The notes: generated by a model from the letters alone, not told the origin. A stretch of 64,000 nt of DNA from Leptolyngbya sp. FACHB-261 (GCF_014696065.1 NZ_JACJPL010000027.1:434001-498000), one strand, 5' to 3'. Shown: positions 16,819 through 28,064, numbered from the stretch's first letter. Translations and numbers: made by a program.

Positions 16819-19800
16819 TTAAGAGGTCACGCCCTCTAACTCTTGCTCGGTTTGGTCATAGAGATTGCGCAGCTGATTAATTGTGGCTTCGTTCGGCTGC
16901 CAGAAGCCACGACCGTTCGCCTCAATCAAACGTCCTACGATATTGCGGAAGGCTTCAGGGTTAGCTTCGCGTAGCTTCTCAGCCATTGCTGCATCGAAAG
17001 CATAGGTTTCTGCGGCCTGATCGTAGACCCAATGCTCTTGAAAATCAGCCGTGCCACCCCAGCCAATCAAAGCAGTCATGCGTTGAGATATTTCATAAGC
17101 ACCACCGGAACCTTGGGCCGCCATTTGTTCTGCCCATTTGGGATTGAGCAGGCGAGTGCGGTATTCGATGCGCAATAAACTTTCGAGATTGCGGGGGGTA
17201 GTGTCCTTGGAGAAACTTTCGACAAAGCTGGCGGTGACTTTTCGATTTTGCTGGAGTTCGGCTGCTTTTTTAAGCCCACCGGTATTGGCATAGTATTCCT
17301 GAATATCGGTCAAGCCATACTCCACCGAGTCAATCTCTTGGACAATGCGACCCGTGGTTTGTAAGAGTGTATCTAAGACTTCTGGTCGGGCTTGCCCCTT
17401 GTCCTGACGACCGTAGCTAAACACATTGCGACTGCGCCATGTGTCTGCAAGTTCTTTGCCATTTTCCCAGTTGCCTGCAACGACTTGATCATTCACAAGG
17501 GAACCAAAGTCCCCTGCAGGGTTCGAGAACAGCCGCGCTGTTGCCCCCTTAATGCCTTTAGCTTGAAGGTCTAAAACATGCTTACGCACAAAATTTTGCT
17601 CGGGCGGTTCATCTGCCTCGCCCGCACGACGAAACAGATCGTCCAATAACTCCAAGATATTGGCAAAGCTATCCCGAAAAATACCAGACAGATTAGTCAA
17701 AACATCAATACGGGGACGGCCTAATTGCGCTAGGGGCATCAGCTCATAACGCACGATGCGTCCTGTTTGCTCTTTGAGGGGTTCAGCACCTACCAACTCC
17801 AAAATGATGCCTAGTGATTCACCCCGAGTTTTGATCGCATCTAAGCCCCAAAGCATCACGGCAACCGTTTCAGGATAGGTACTATTTTCTGCGAGGTGCT
17901 GTGCCAGAAGCTTGCGAGCAATTTCCCGACCTCTTTCAAACGCCCCCGGTGAGGGCATGCGGTAGGGATCAAGGGCATGAATATTGCGTCCGGTCGGCAG
18001 TACGCCTGGACCATCCCGCAGGAGATCACCGCCAGGGGCAGGGGGTACATACTCTCCATTCAAGCCCCTGATTAGATTGGTGATCTCATCAGTTGTTTGG
18101 CCCAGTAGGGTGCGAATCTGGTTGGCAACATCGGGATCTGAATCAGTCTCCTGGTAGGCATCTAAATAGCTTTGAATTGCCTGCTCGTTTGGCGCCTCGC
18201 CCAGTGTGTGCAGTCCTGAGGAAAAGAGGCGATTCTCAAGCACTTGTAAGTACTGATACAGCTCAATGAGATAGCGGTTAAAGGCTCCTTGACTGAATAA
18301 TCTGACATTTTCGGGAGTGAGAGCAATGCCTAACTTTTTCGCTTCCTCGAATGGACAATCAGCTGCTAAGCCGGTGTCTATAAGCTTTTTGAGAATCACC
18401 TCTTTGAGAGCATAGTTCTTATCCGGATCTTCGCGATATTCGGCAATCAGATCCCGCAGAGCAACAAGTTCCTTATAAAGACCTGCTCGTCCGTAGGGTG
18501 GCACATTGTGTGAAATTAAAACACCATAGCCACGCCGCTTAGCCAGGATAGATTCAGAAGGGTTATTAGCAGCGTAGATGTATAAATTCGGTAGGTTGCC
18601 AATTAGAATATCCGACCAGGAATAGCCCGTGTTACCCAAGGGTGAACCTGGTAGCCATTCAGCGGTACCATGCATACCGAAGTGCACGACGGCATCAGCC
18701 TCCCAACCCTGCTGAAGCCACTTATAAAACGCCGCATATTGTGGGTGAGGCGTCAAATCGCGCTCAAACATCAGGCGCATTGGGTCGCCAGAAATACCAA
18801 GCGGGGGTTGAACGCCGAGCCATACATTGCCCAGTTGCACCCCGCCCAGTAAAAACTCTCCAGACTGACTTTTAAGCTGTTGCGAACTGTCTAGAGAACC
18901 CCACTGTTTTTCAACGCGACGGGCGAGTAAATAGCCTAGCCAATGCTCTAAAGTGCGACTGCTCACGGTCGTGGTATTTTCTAAGGCTTCGTCTGCTGCT
19001 TTGACCCGAGCAATCAGTTCTTCACCATCTTCTGGGATCTCGCCCACCGCATAACCTGCAGCTTTCAGCGCTTGCAGAAACTTCACTAGCGAACGCGGCA
19101 CGTTGAGGAGCGCAGCCGTGCCGGTAGCTCCATAACCCGGCGGAAAGTTATAGAGAACGATGGCAATCTTGCGTTCCTCAACCGGTTTTTGTCGCAGCAA
19201 TACCCAGCTTTTGACGCGACCAATCAAGCGAGAAACCCGCTCTGGCACTAGATAAATTTGATCGCCAACTAAGCCACCTAGGGGTACTGGATCAATCGCT
19301 CCATCCAGCTCTGGCAACGCGTAGAGCACCACACTTTGCAAGCCACCCACGCCTTGCCGCGTCCAGGAGTGAATGTCTTGAATCAATAGAGGCGCAGACA
19401 CAAAATAGGGCACATTTTTAGCACTAAGAATGCGTTTAGCAACTTCAACTTGCCGCCCTGCTTCCATCGAACCTGCAGGTCCGCCCACTAGTGGAAAACC
19501 AATCGTTGAAATAATTGCATCAACCCGAGCCGCTTCAGGAATCAGCGATTTAATTTCAGCATTGCCTAATGCCCATTGCTGCTGCTCGTACTCAGTGGTT
19601 AGCCAGTCACGCACCGCCACATGCCCTTCCACACCATTGATAAAAATTGGAAGTGGCACTAAACCAGCCTGTTCAAAGCGTCGGATCAATTGGGGAATGT
19701 AAGGCTGATGGGTAATAACATGCTTCCGATAGAGCAATATGCCAATGACTGGCGCGTTGCGAGATTGTGATTGGTGGTAGTACCAGTCCAAATAAGCCTG

Positions 19801-20445
19801 AGGCGTAGCAAAATAGCCCGTATAATCTGGGTGCAGCAGACCCATATTGGGCGTTTCTTGGACAGGTGGAATTTCCTGTACCTTCAGGTCTAGGTACTTC
19901 TCCGCTAGCACCCAACACATTGCAGCGACATTCTCAGTTCCGCCTGCATTCCAGTAACCGTAAATAATCAGCCAATTACGCAGGTCTTGAACCTTTTGCA
20001 CCGGCACGAATTTGAGCAACTTGGGACCCACTTTCAGAAAGCTGAGGTAGCCTGCTAGCTTGTCCTCTTCACGCCCACTGCCAAACTTATCCAGTAGAAA
20101 CTTGACGGGCTTGGGCATGCCCTTGGGCTTGTCTCCGATTACGAACTGGCCCAAGCGGGTCAGGCTCATCAGCTCCAGGGCCGACTCAAACACCAGACGA
20201 ATTGGGACAGTTTGCAGCCGCTCTCGTAGCCACTGCACTTGGTCATAGTCGAATAGCAAACTGCCAAAGAAGACATCCGCCTCCTGCAACGCTGCTTCAA
20301 CTTCTGTCGGGCGACTGCTGAGATCCCGGTCGTTGAAGACCTGGATCTCTAGCTCTGGACAGCCACTACGAGCTAGTTGAGCCGCTTGGACATATAGCCC
20401 AGTGTTGAACGACTCAAAACCCGTGATCAGTACAAGTTTCTTCAT
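16819..20445 (-). CDS. chlH: Magnesium chelatase subunit H (BchH/ChlH type)
   Basis: Large porphyrin-binding subunit of Mg-chelatase, which with the AAA subunits ChlI and ChlD inserts Mg2+ into protoporphyrin IX, the first committed step of chlorophyll synthesis. Visible signatures: IIYGYWNAGGTENVAAM (about 158-174), FGMHGTAEWLPGSPLGNTGY, NNPSESILAKRRGYG, and SNPAGDFGSLVNDQV with ENGKELADTWRSRNVFSYG towards the end. The length of 1208 matches bacterial BchH and is shorter than the roughly 1330 residues usual for cyanobacterial ChlH, so this may be a second, BchH-like copy. A cobaltochelatase CobN role is less likely given the motifs but not excluded. A small membrane-protein gene diverges from its start. 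Confidence 0.85.
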   Translation of the reverse strand: MKKLVLITGFESFNTGLYVQAAQLARSGCPELEIQVFNDRDLSSRPTEVEAALQEADVFFGSLLFDYDQVQWLRERLQTVPIRLVFESALELMSLTRLGQFVIGDKPKGMPKPVKFLLDKFGSGREEDKLAGYLSFLKVGPKLLKFVPVQKVQDLRNWLIIYGYWNAGGTENVAAMCWVLAEKYLDLKVQEIPPVQETPNMGLLHPDYTGYFATPQAYLDWYYHQSQSRNAPVIGILLYRKHVITHQPYIPQLIRRFEQAGLVPLPIFINGVEGHVAVRDWLTTEYEQQQWALGNAEIKSLIPEAARVDAIISTIGFPLVGGPAGSMEAGRQVEVAKRILSAKNVPYFVSAPLLIQDIHSWTRQGVGGLQSVVLYALPELDGAIDPVPLGGLVGDQIYLVPERVSRLIGRVKSWVLLRQKPVEERKIAIVLYNFPPGYGATGTAALLNVPRSLVKFLQALKAAGYAVGEIPEDGEELIARVKAADEALENTTTVSSRTLEHWLGYLLARRVEKQWGSLDSSQQLKSQSGEFLLGGVQLGNVWLGVQPPLGISGDPMRLMFERDLTPHPQYAAFYKWLQQGWEADAVVHFGMHGTAEWLPGSPLGNTGYSWSDILIGNLPNLYIYAANNPSESILAKRRGYGVLISHNVPPYGRAGLYKELVALRDLIAEYREDPDKNYALKEVILKKLIDTGLAADCPFEEAKKLGIALTPENVRLFSQGAFNRYLIELYQYLQVLENRLFSSGLHTLGEAPNEQAIQSYLDAYQETDSDPDVANQIRTLLGQTTDEITNLIRGLNGEYVPPAPGGDLLRDGPGVLPTGRNIHALDPYRMPSPGAFERGREIARKLLAQHLAENSTYPETVAVMLWGLDAIKTRGESLGIILELVGAEPLKEQTGRIVRYELMPLAQLGRPRIDVLTNLSGIFRDSFANILELLDDLFRRAGEADEPPEQNFVRKHVLDLQAKGIKGATARLFSNPAGDFGSLVNDQVVAGNWENGKELADTWRSRNVFSYGRQDKGQARPEVLDTLLQTTGRIVQEIDSVEYGLTDIQEYYANTGGLKKAAELQQNRKVTASFVESFSKDTTPRNLESLLRIEYRTRLLNPKWAEQMAAQGSGGAYEISQRMTALIGWGGTADFQEHWVYDQAAETYAFDAAMAEKLREANPEAFRNIVGRLIEANGRGFWQPNEATINQLRNLYDQTEQELEGVTS

Positions 20446-20543
20446 AATTCTCGATCTTAAAGTTATTTTTAGGACTCAACCTTTTCTTGAGCACAATTCT
20501 GGGGCATTGTTGCTTTCAGTGCCTTGTCCAAGAAAGGATACTC

Positions 20544-20909
20544 ATGACTCTTCTGTCTGCTGTCGAATTGCTAGCCGCTGCCTCCCGTGACCATTGCGTC
20601 AGCTTCTGTGCGGGAGCAGTTCCCTTAACCTTTCTGGGCACAGCGGCAACCCTGGCATTGGTCCTATTTCAGCGCCCTATTCACTGGAGTGTGGCTCTGC
20701 AAAGCCTAGGCGCAGCACTGCTGCTAGTTCATGTCTGGGCCTGGTTCTCTGTAGGGGTGATCATGCCTCCCACATTCATCCTGCTGCTGTTGGCAAGTTT
20801 CGCGCTCTTAGTCGCCAGTTTCGCCTGGTTGCAACCGCAGAGCTTGAGCCAATTTCTGCGCTGGCTTTTAAGACCCATTTTGTCTCGTTGGCTTGTGCTA
20901 GAACCCTAA
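20544..20909 (+). CDS. Small membrane protein divergent from chlH
   Basis: A 121-residue protein starting at ATG 20544 (MTLLSAVELLAAASRDHC), preceded by AAAGGA at short spacing; an upstream ATG at 20487 gives an implausible Cys-rich leader. Three hydrophobic segments (about 22-42, 48-70, 73-95) and a basic, Trp-containing C-terminus (FLRWLLRPILSRWL). It seems to be one of the conserved cyanobacterial hypothetical membrane proteins, but I cannot name it. It starts about 100 bases from the chlH start on the opposite strand, so the two may share a regulatory region. Confidence 0.6.
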   Translation: MTLLSAVELLAAASRDHCVSFCAGAVPLTFLGTAATLALVLFQRPIHWSVALQSLGAALLLVHVWAWFSVGVIMPPTFILLLLASFALLVASFAWLQPQSLSQFLRWLLRPILSRWLVLEP

Positions 20910-21099
20910 ACAGCTTTTCCTCGGGGTGCAATAAAAGATGCTTTGATACCGTTTGCAGGGCCTTTTGACGTTGGTTCTGCATTAAGTTTTATCTGAAGAA
21001 TTGCAATGGCTTGAGCCAGTTTAAAATCCTACCCAAGCGCCAGTGCGCCCGAGGTGCTCTCCGTTCATAATGAGCGATTGTCACCCTCCCTGAGTTGTT

Positions 21100-22155
21100 G
21101 TGAGACGACCTCTGACCCTGTTGATCTGTGGTGCTCTGCTGACCTTCCTGGAAGTGGGTTGCGCTTCCCAACCCACGCCTCCTACCACTGGCACCACGCC
21201 AGATACGACGCCATCTGCTGAAGCGGCCACCCCCGAAGCATCCCCCTCGCCAGAGGCGAGCGCTCCAGCTTCTACTAACACTACTGAAACTACGGCTTAT
21301 CAACCTCTATCTGCTGCTAAGGGAGATAGCGTCTTTACCACTTGTCCCGATGACACTCGGCTCAGCAGTGCTGGCGAAACAGCTAACTATCGCTTTGTAA
21401 TCTGCTATAGCAACGGCCAACCCCGCTATTACATTGGCGCCGATAAGAAGGGTGGCGAACCGGTTACCGTGCGCAGCGCAGGAGATGCCAGTCCAGTGTT
21501 TCGCAATGGCGACTACACCTACGCTCTCTATAGCGATGGCAAAAATGCCAAGAACTCCTACCTTCAGGTGTTCAAGGGCAAACGCCAGTTGCTTGAAGAG
21601 CAAGTTCTGAGCCTCTACACTAACAGCCCAGTTAGAGCCAGTAGCCGCGACATCGCTGACATCGCTAGCAGTAATAGCAGTAACAGTAATGGCAACAGCA
21701 GTTCTGCCAGGGCGGATGCCAATCTTGCACCGGTACTCCAATCAGTTCTAGGTCAGGTTAAACAGGCCAAGGTGCCAGTCAGACTGCCCAGCAATCTGAC
21801 CTCCGAAACCAAGCAAGGTCTGCTCTACGCCAGTGCCCTAGTGACGCCAGAGGGGGGTTACTCGATCAGCCTGTCTACTGTCCCCGACTGCGGTGGGGCT
21901 GGAGCCTGTACGACAGGCTACTTCGTGGGTGAGTCGGCTTTAACCCTGGACAACTTTGGTGAGTCCCAGGATGTGCAGTTAGCGAATGGCATCTCTGGAC
22001 GCTTTTTTCCAATGCGCTGTGGGGCGTCCTGTTCGGGTCCCGACCTGCAATGGATTCAGGATGGTGTTCGCTACACAATCACGATGCGTGAGGATAGCAA
22101 CCGCGATGATTTGATCGCGCTGGCCAACTCATCAATTGTCAGTGGTCCCCGCTGA
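21100..22155 (+). CDS. Hypothetical secreted lipoprotein
   Basis: A 351-residue protein starting at GTG 21100: MRRPLTLLICGALL, then lipobox LEVGC (Cys at about 22). A Pro/Thr/Ala/Glu-rich linker follows (about 24-70). The mature part has paired cysteines (TTCPDD...RFVICYSNG, and PDCGGAGACTTGYF, MRCGASCSGPDLQW), so disulfides are likely in the periplasm, separated by an Asn/Ser-rich stretch (about residues 188-204). No known domain recognised. The last 24 bases overlap the end of the converging SRPBCC gene. Confidence 0.65.
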   Translation: MRRPLTLLICGALLTFLEVGCASQPTPPTTGTTPDTTPSAEAATPEASPSPEASAPASTNTTETTAYQPLSAAKGDSVFTTCPDDTRLSSAGETANYRFVICYSNGQPRYYIGADKKGGEPVTVRSAGDASPVFRNGDYTYALYSDGKNAKNSYLQVFKGKRQLLEEQVLSLYTNSPVRASSRDIADIASSNSSNSNGNSSSARADANLAPVLQSVLGQVKQAKVPVRLPSNLTSETKQGLLYASALVTPEGGYSISLSTVPDCGGAGACTTGYFVGESALTLDNFGESQDVQLANGISGRFFPMRCGASCSGPDLQWIQDGVRYTITMREDSNRDDLIALANSSIVSGPR

Positions 22156-22608
22156 GGTTGCTGTCCGATTGGCTTTGTCAGCTAGGGCATAGGTGCGAAA
22201 GCGCTCTAAGTCAGCCTCGATGGTGGATTCCACCACACGCCCCAGAAACAGGTCATCCATCAACTTCAGAATGCCTGGGACGCGATAGGCAACTGAGAGT
22301 TTGACAATTGATCCAGACGGGCCTCGGTCATAAAAGCGGATAGCTCCTCGGTTAGGCAGTCCGTCCACTGACTCCCACTGAATGAGTTGGTGAGTCTGGA
22401 TATTGACAATGCGCGAGAGCCAGCTAAACTCCAGCCCTCCGGTTGCCAGCTTCCAGCGCGAAAGATCCGGCTTGTCTGGCAGGACCTTGACTGATTCGAT
22501 CCACTTCATCCAACGGGGCATTTGCTCTAGGTCGGACCAGAGACCCCAGGCCAACTCGATTGGGACGTCTACTTCAACTTGAACTGAGTGCTCTAGCCAA
22601 TCGCTCAT
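22132..22608 (-). CDS. SRPBCC (polyketide cyclase/dehydrase) protein
   Basis: A 158-residue START/Bet v1-like protein: [20 protein letters not shown] (about 10-29), [10 protein letters not shown], then the beta strands of the hydrophobic pocket. Such proteins bind hydrophobic ligands. Its ATG overlaps the crtQ stop as ATGA, so it is translationally coupled to zeta-carotene desaturase; the same order occurs in Synechocystis (slr0940-slr0941, from memory). A role in carotenoid handling is an inference from that coupling. Its 3' end overlaps the converging lipoprotein gene by 24 bases. Confidence 0.85.
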   Translation of the reverse strand: MSDWLEHSVQVEVDVPIELAWGLWSDLEQMPRWMKWIESVKVLPDKPDLSRWKLATGGLEFSWLSRIVNIQTHQLIQWESVDGLPNRGAIRFYDRGPSGSIVKLSVAYRVPGILKLMDDLFLGRVVESTIEADLERFRTYALADKANRTATSAGTTDN

Positions 22609-24026
22609 TGCCCAGACTCCAGAATTGCTGCCGCTGCTTGTTTACCGGAAATCGTGGCACCCTCCATGCTGTCGATATAGTCCTGCATCGTGTAGCTGCC
22701 TGCCAGGAAGAAGTTAGCAACAGGAGTGCGCTGCGTAGGACGATAGGGGTCCGTACCAGGTGCTTCGCGGTATAGCGACTGGGCCAGCTTTACAACGCTT
22801 GACCAGGTCACGTTGAGCTGACGGGAGGAGGGAAAGAGATCCTGCACTTGCTTGAGTACATGAGCCACAATCTCTTCATTAGACTGCTTAATGAAGGGAT
22901 CGCCTGGTGTCAGCACCAGTTGCATCAGCGAACCCTGACCTTCGCGGAAATAATCACTGGGGCTGGTTAACGCCAGGTCAGCAAAGCAAGAAAAGTCTGC
23001 GTCAGCCGTATAGAGTAAGTTGTCGAGCCCTCTAGCCTTGGCATCCTGCATTGCTTCTGGGTTCTGAAGTTCGGTGACCCAGCCATCAAAGCGCAGTTGG
23101 ACCGTGGCGACGGGTACCGTGTCGAGCTTGAACAAGTTGTCGAACAAAGGCCACTTGCGCCAGTCCTCGGGGATTAAGCGCTGAACTCCCGGCACATCTG
23201 CCGCACAGACATAAGCATCGGCAGTGATCTGTTCTTCTTGTCCCTGAACGTTGATCGTTAAGCCCGTGACTCGGTCATCTTCAAACTGCACTTCTTTGAC
23301 CCTGGCACGAGTCGTAATCGTAACGCCTCGGTCCTTGAGATAATGCACGATGGGTTTATGCAAGTACTCATCTGGAGAGCCTTCCAACATGCGCAACACC
23401 GAGGCTTCAGTTCGAGTCGCGAAGAACTGGAAGATCGTCAGCATGCAGCGAGCTGAGATATTCTCGGTGTCGATGAAGCCGAGGGCATAGGCAATTGGGT
23501 TCCACAGGCGTTTGAGGCTACCGTTGTTGCCTCCATGGGAGCGGAACCAGTCAGCAAAGCTGATTTTGTCGAGGTTACGAATGGTGCGCATTGCCCCTTC
23601 TGGATCAACCAGTGCCCGCACGATTGGACTGGTGCCTAGAGCAATAGAGTTTGCAATCTTGTCAGCGGTTGAGAGCTGAGAGGTGGTAAAAAACGCCTTG
23701 AGACCGTTGAAAGGCGCTCCAGTGATAAAGCGAAAGTCCAGCTCCCCGATTCTGCCCCCGCGGTTGATGAAGGTGTGGGTGTGCTCTTTGAGGCGAAGAT
23801 TCTGAACTGCACCAACCTTTTCCATCAGAGAGAACAGGTTGTAGTAGCAGCCGAAGAAGACGTGCAGACCCATTTCAACATGGTTGCCTTCGTTATCTAC
23901 CCAGCTCCCCACCTTGCCCCCGACAAAGGGCCGAGCCTCGTACAGAGCGACTTCGTGTCCCGCATCTACTAACTCGACAGCGGTTGCCATACCCGCCAGC
24001 CCAGCCCCAACAATCGCAACGCGCAT
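22605..24026 (-). CDS. crtQ: 9,9'-di-cis-zeta-carotene desaturase
   Basis: Carotenoid enzyme that desaturates zeta-carotene to (pro)lycopene through neurosporene, membrane-associated and FAD-dependent, 473 residues. The N-terminal Rossmann motif is [24 protein letters not shown], split by normal family residues, followed by [14 protein letters not shown] and [13 protein letters not shown]. The C-terminal FAD contact is [19 protein letters not shown]. These agree with plant-type (Pds/Zds) rather than CrtI-type desaturases. It is divergent from the CHASE4 hybrid kinase and overlaps the SRPBCC gene by 4 bases. Confidence 0.94.
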   Translation of the reverse strand: MRVAIVGAGLAGMATAVELVDAGHEVALYEARPFVGGKVGSWVDNEGNHVEMGLHVFFGCYYNLFSLMEKVGAVQNLRLKEHTHTFINRGGRIGELDFRFITGAPFNGLKAFFTTSQLSTADKIANSIALGTSPIVRALVDPEGAMRTIRNLDKISFADWFRSHGGNNGSLKRLWNPIAYALGFIDTENISARCMLTIFQFFATRTEASVLRMLEGSPDEYLHKPIVHYLKDRGVTITTRARVKEVQFEDDRVTGLTINVQGQEEQITADAYVCAADVPGVQRLIPEDWRKWPLFDNLFKLDTVPVATVQLRFDGWVTELQNPEAMQDAKARGLDNLLYTADADFSCFADLALTSPSDYFREGQGSLMQLVLTPGDPFIKQSNEEIVAHVLKQVQDLFPSSRQLNVTWSSVVKLAQSLYREAPGTDPYRPTQRTPVANFFLAGSYTMQDYIDSMEGATISGKQAAAAILESGQ

Positions 24027-24226
24027 CTTGCTCTCTCGCAGTTCAGACTCTTCACATATTGTGACGTATCTGGGAAATATTAAAGGGTTTCGATGATTCC
24101 CAGCGGATTGTAACCCTCAAACCGTTCGGGTAAGACCTGGGAAGGGCAACTTAGGGGGAAATACTGGCTTAGATGATAGGTTCAAGCGGAGCACGGACTG
24201 GTGGCAGTAGATAGGTGGGTTGCGCC

Positions 24227-27200
24227 ATGAAGGAAAAGCCCAGAGCCTTACGCAGAAAGGCATTGCCCATCTTGGGTTTAGCGCTCGTCGGCTTACTGGG
24301 GTCTGTGTACGCAGTCTCCTCAACGATTCTGCTGCGCAACGTGGCCGAACAGGAGGTGCAAAATACTCGACTAAACCTTGAGCGAGTAACAGGTGCCTTA
24401 GCAAACGAGTTTGACAGTTTGAGCGCCACTGGTTTCACCTGGGCCTCATGGGACGATACATACGCCTTCATTGAGAACCCCACAGATGACTACATCGAGG
24501 CGAATCTCTATAATCAAGCGCTCCAAAAGGCTGATATTAGCCTCTTCCTGTTTGTTCATTCCTCTGGACGGCTCGTTTTTGGCAAAGCGTTAGATCCACA
24601 GCAAGGCAAAGCAGTTCCTCTACCCATTGGTTTAGGCGCCTATCTCTCAAGCAAGCCCATCGTTCTGCAACACCCTAAGTTGAGCAGTACTCATCAAGGC
24701 TTCATTCTGCTACCTGAAGCTATTTGGATGGTTTCTTCTCAGCCAATCCTAACGAGCGAAGGCAAAGGCCCGGTTCGCGGCTCTCTAATTGTGGGTCAAG
24801 CCTTAGACTCTACAAAAATTAAGTCCTTATCTGAGACTACTCGTCTGTCGCTTGCAGTTCAGCGGTTCAAGGATCCAGAGTTACCGCTTGACTTTCAGGC
24901 TGCCCGGGATTCACTGTCGAAGACAACAGCTATCTACGTCCAACCTCTTAACGAGAAGCGAATTGCAGGCTATACCCTACTGAGAGACGTAGATGGCAAA
25001 CCAGCCCTGCTTCTACGAGCGGATATGCCCCGCGAGATTTACCAGCAAGGCCAGAACAGTCTGCGCTTTCTCAAAGTGTCTCTGATAGTGATAGGGCTTG
25101 CATTTGGCGGAGTAACCTTACTGTTACTGGAACGCTTAGTTCTATCCCAAGATGAGCAGCGTGCAAGCAAAGAACGTTATCGGGCTGTGATTGCCCAAGC
25201 CTCAGAGAGTATCTTTCTAGTTGATAGCCAAACCAAGCATTTTCTAGAAGCCAATGCTGCCTTTGAGCGGTTGCTCGGCTACACTTCTGAGGAAATTCGC
25301 GGTCTAATACTCTACGACGTCATTTCCGATGCTCATGAGAGCATTAACCAAAATATTGAGCATCTTCTAGCGGTAGGCAGCCTCTCTTCGATTGAGCGGC
25401 AATATCGCCGCAAAGATGGTTCCCTGGTTGAGGTTGAAGTCAACTGCAACGTTATCTCTCAGGATGACAAAGATGTTTTCTGCGTTGTAGCTCGAGATAT
25501 TACCGAGCGCAAGCAAGCAGAAGAGGCTTTGCAAGCTAAGGAAGGACAATTACGCCAAGTCATCGATCTGGTACCTCACTCCATCTTCGCAAAAGATAAG
25601 AACGGCAAATTTCTCCTGGCCAATCAGGCAGTTGCAGAAGTCCTTGGCATTTCTGTCGAGGAACTTCTCAATCAAAACCACTTGGATTTTGGTCGGTTCC
25701 AAGAGAGAATGCAGCGCTTTCAGGAGGATGACTGGCAAGTTATCACGACCGGCTTACCTAGATTCATTCCTGAACATGTGTTCGTTGATGCTCAAGGCAA
25801 CACACATATTTTTCAAACAACCAAAATTCCTTTTCGTGTGGCTGGCTCACAAATTCCTGCAGTTCTGGGCATTGCCATAGACATTACTGAGCGCAAACAG
25901 GCGGAGCAGGAATTAGCACGCTCCCTATCTCTGCTTCAAGCCACGTTAGAGTCAACGGCTGATGGTGTGCTTGTCATTAATCGTGCCAGGCAGATCGTGA
26001 TTTGGAATCAAAAGCTCGTAGATATGTGGGGCGTTCCCGAGACTGTTATGGCAACTCGCAATGACCTACAATTCGTAGCTTTCATTCGGGAGCAGCTTAA
26101 GGATCCGTTAGTCTTTCTAGATAAAGTGAGAGAAGACTACGAACAGGCGGAGGCGGAAAATTGCAACACTCTAGAGCTTAAAGACGGAAGAAGCTTTGAA
26201 CGTTTTTCCAAGCCCCACCAGGTTGACGGCAAGATAGTAGGCACCGTTATTAGCTATCGTGATATCACCCAACGCCAACAAGCTGTAGTTGCTTTAGCTC
26301 AAGCTCGCGATCAAGCATTAGCAGCAACCCGAGCAAAAAGTGAATTTCTGGCCAATATGAGCCACGAGATTCGCACACCTATGAACGGTGTCATTGGCAT
26401 GACGGGGCTCCTGCTCGACACACCATTAACAGCTCAGCAGCAAGATTTTGTTGAGACCATCCGCAGTAGTGGTGATGCGCTCCTCACGATCATTAACGAT
26501 ATTCTTGACTTCTCAAAAATTGACTCAGGCAAGCTCGAATTAGAGGAGCAACCCTTCAATCTGCGAATCTGCATAGAAGAATCTTTAGATCTGCTGGCCC
26601 CTCAAGCGGCCGAGAAACGCCTGGAGATGGCTTACTTTATTGAGCCAACCACGCCCACTTGGTTAGTCGGAGATATTACCCGTGTGCGCCAGATCTTAGT
26701 AAACTTGCTCAGCAATGCTGTCAAATTTACAGAAAAGGGGGAAGTTCTAGTTTCGGTGAGCGCCCGACCTGTGATTGAGAGCAACGAACCTGAGGCAAAC
26801 CCCCGTCCAACTTATGAGATTCAAGTTGCAGTCAAAGATACCGGCCTTGGCATTCCGCCCGACCGTATGGATCGCCTCTTTCAATCCTTCAGCCAGGTAG
26901 ACACCTCAGTCACTCGGCAGTACGGAGGCACCGGGCTAGGGTTAGCCATTAGCAAGCAGCTCAGTGAGCTGATGGGGGGCAGAATGTGGGTAGAAAGTCA
27001 GGTAGGCAAAGGCTCCACGTTTTCCTTCACCCTAACTGCTCGGTCAGCACCTAACCGCTCAACACCGCTTGATCAGCCAGTCTGTCAACCTCAATTAGCT
27101 GGGAAACGGCTGTTGATCGTGGATGATAATGCAACTAACCGGCAAATTCTGACGCTGCAAGGGCAATCTTGGGGCATGCGCATCCATACAGCTTTATCCG

Positions 27201-27925
27201 GGTCAGAAGCCCTAGCTTGCTTGGAACAGGAAGAAGCTTTTGACCTAGCAATCCTAGACCTGCAAATGCCAGACATGGATGGGTTAGCTCTGGCAGCAGA
27301 GATCCGCAAGCTACCTCACTGCCAGGAACTGCCCCTGGTTATGTTGACCTCTGTAGACAGAAAAGAGTTCAAAAGCCAAGTCGGTCAGGTCGAGCTTGCC
27401 GCTTGTTTAAGTAAACCGATTAAACAAGCCCAGCTTCACAATGCCCTAACTCAGGCCTTTAGTAGACAGCCCGCGTGTGGGGAGCGCAGAGGCTCCCCAG
27501 CAGTCCAGAGCCAACCCAAGCTTGCTGAACAATTTCCTCTACGAATTCTACTGGCCGAGGACAATCGGGTGAACCAAAAGGTTGCCCTGTTAAACCTGGA
27601 ACGCTTAGGGTACCGGGCCGATATTGTAGGTAATGGCTTGGAAGCACTTGACGCCTTGCGACGTCAACCCTATGACGTTGTCCTGATGGATGTGCAGATG
27701 CCAGAAATGGATGGGTTGAGTGCAACTCGTCAAATCTGCCAAGAATGGCCTAACTCACGCCCTTGGATTATTGCGACCACCGCTAATGCCATGCCAGGGG
27801 ATCGGGAAACCTGCCTGGAGGCAGGCATGGATGATTACATTAGCAAGCCTGTCCAGACTAGAACGCTGGTTGAAGCACTGTTGCGGTATCAAACCCACAC
27901 TGCCAACTCTAGAATTTCGAGCTAA
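24227..27925 (+). CDS. Hybrid histidine kinase, CHASE4-PAS3-HisKA-HATPase-REC-REC
   Basis: A 1232-residue membrane kinase starting at ATG 24227 (frame opens at GTG 24215). Order: helix (about 12-32), periplasmic CHASE4 sensor ([18 protein letters not shown] near 70), second helix (about 280-302), three PAS domains (about 320-435, 440-565, 570-700, each ending in an ERKQAE- or RQQA-type helix), HisKA with H713 ([17 protein letters not shown]), HATPase_c ([25 protein letters not shown]), then two receivers with D1011 ([11 protein letters not shown]) and D1155 ([11 protein letters not shown]), both with conserved Lys (LSKPIK, ISKPVQ). There is no HPt domain, so an external HPt protein would be needed for relay. 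The signal is unknown. Confidence 0.93.
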   Translation: MKEKPRALRRKALPILGLALVGLLGSVYAVSSTILLRNVAEQEVQNTRLNLERVTGALANEFDSLSATGFTWASWDDTYAFIENPTDDYIEANLYNQALQKADISLFLFVHSSGRLVFGKALDPQQGKAVPLPIGLGAYLSSKPIVLQHPKLSSTHQGFILLPEAIWMVSSQPILTSEGKGPVRGSLIVGQALDSTKIKSLSETTRLSLAVQRFKDPELPLDFQAARDSLSKTTAIYVQPLNEKRIAGYTLLRDVDGKPALLLRADMPREIYQQGQNSLRFLKVSLIVIGLAFGGVTLLLLERLVLSQDEQRASKERYRAVIAQASESIFLVDSQTKHFLEANAAFERLLGYTSEEIRGLILYDVISDAHESINQNIEHLLAVGSLSSIERQYRRKDGSLVEVEVNCNVISQDDKDVFCVVARDITERKQAEEALQAKEGQLRQVIDLVPHSIFAKDKNGKFLLANQAVAEVLGISVEELLNQNHLDFGRFQERMQRFQEDDWQVITTGLPRFIPEHVFVDAQGNTHIFQTTKIPFRVAGSQIPAVLGIAIDITERKQAEQELARSLSLLQATLESTADGVLVINRARQIVIWNQKLVDMWGVPETVMATRNDLQFVAFIREQLKDPLVFLDKVREDYEQAEAENCNTLELKDGRSFERFSKPHQVDGKIVGTVISYRDITQRQQAVVALAQARDQALAATRAKSEFLANMSHEIRTPMNGVIGMTGLLLDTPLTAQQQDFVETIRSSGDALLTIINDILDFSKIDSGKLELEEQPFNLRICIEESLDLLAPQAAEKRLEMAYFIEPTTPTWLVGDITRVRQILVNLLSNAVKFTEKGEVLVSVSARPVIESNEPEANPRPTYEIQVAVKDTGLGIPPDRMDRLFQSFSQVDTSVTRQYGGTGLGLAISKQLSELMGGRMWVESQVGKGSTFSFTLTARSAPNRSTPLDQPVCQPQLAGKRLLIVDDNATNRQILTLQGQSWGMRIHTALSGSEALACLEQEEAFDLAILDLQMPDMDGLALAAEIRKLPHCQELPLVMLTSVDRKEFKSQVGQVELAACLSKPIKQAQLHNALTQAFSRQPACGERRGSPAVQSQPKLAEQFPLRILLAEDNRVNQKVALLNLERLGYRADIVGNGLEALDALRRQPYDVVLMDVQMPEMDGLSATRQICQEWPNSRPWIIATTANAMPGDRETCLEAGMDDYISKPVQTRTLVEALLRYQTHTANSRISS

Positions 27926-28007
27926 TTTGGCTGCTTCAGCTTGCAGTGGAGCATGAATACATTTAAGCCTGACTCACTGAGTAATACCTAATGAGCAACA
28001 CCAATAA

Positions 28008-28042
28008 CAATGCTCCCTACTCATGCTGAGTAGGGAGCATTG
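28008..28042. terminator. Bidirectional terminator between hybrid kinase and rpsD
   Basis: CAATGCTCCCTACTCA-TGC-TGAGTAGGGAGCATTG, a perfect 16-bp stem with a 3-base loop between converging genes. Confidence 0.75.
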
Positions 28043-28064
28043 TAAATTCTTTGCAGTGAGTGCT

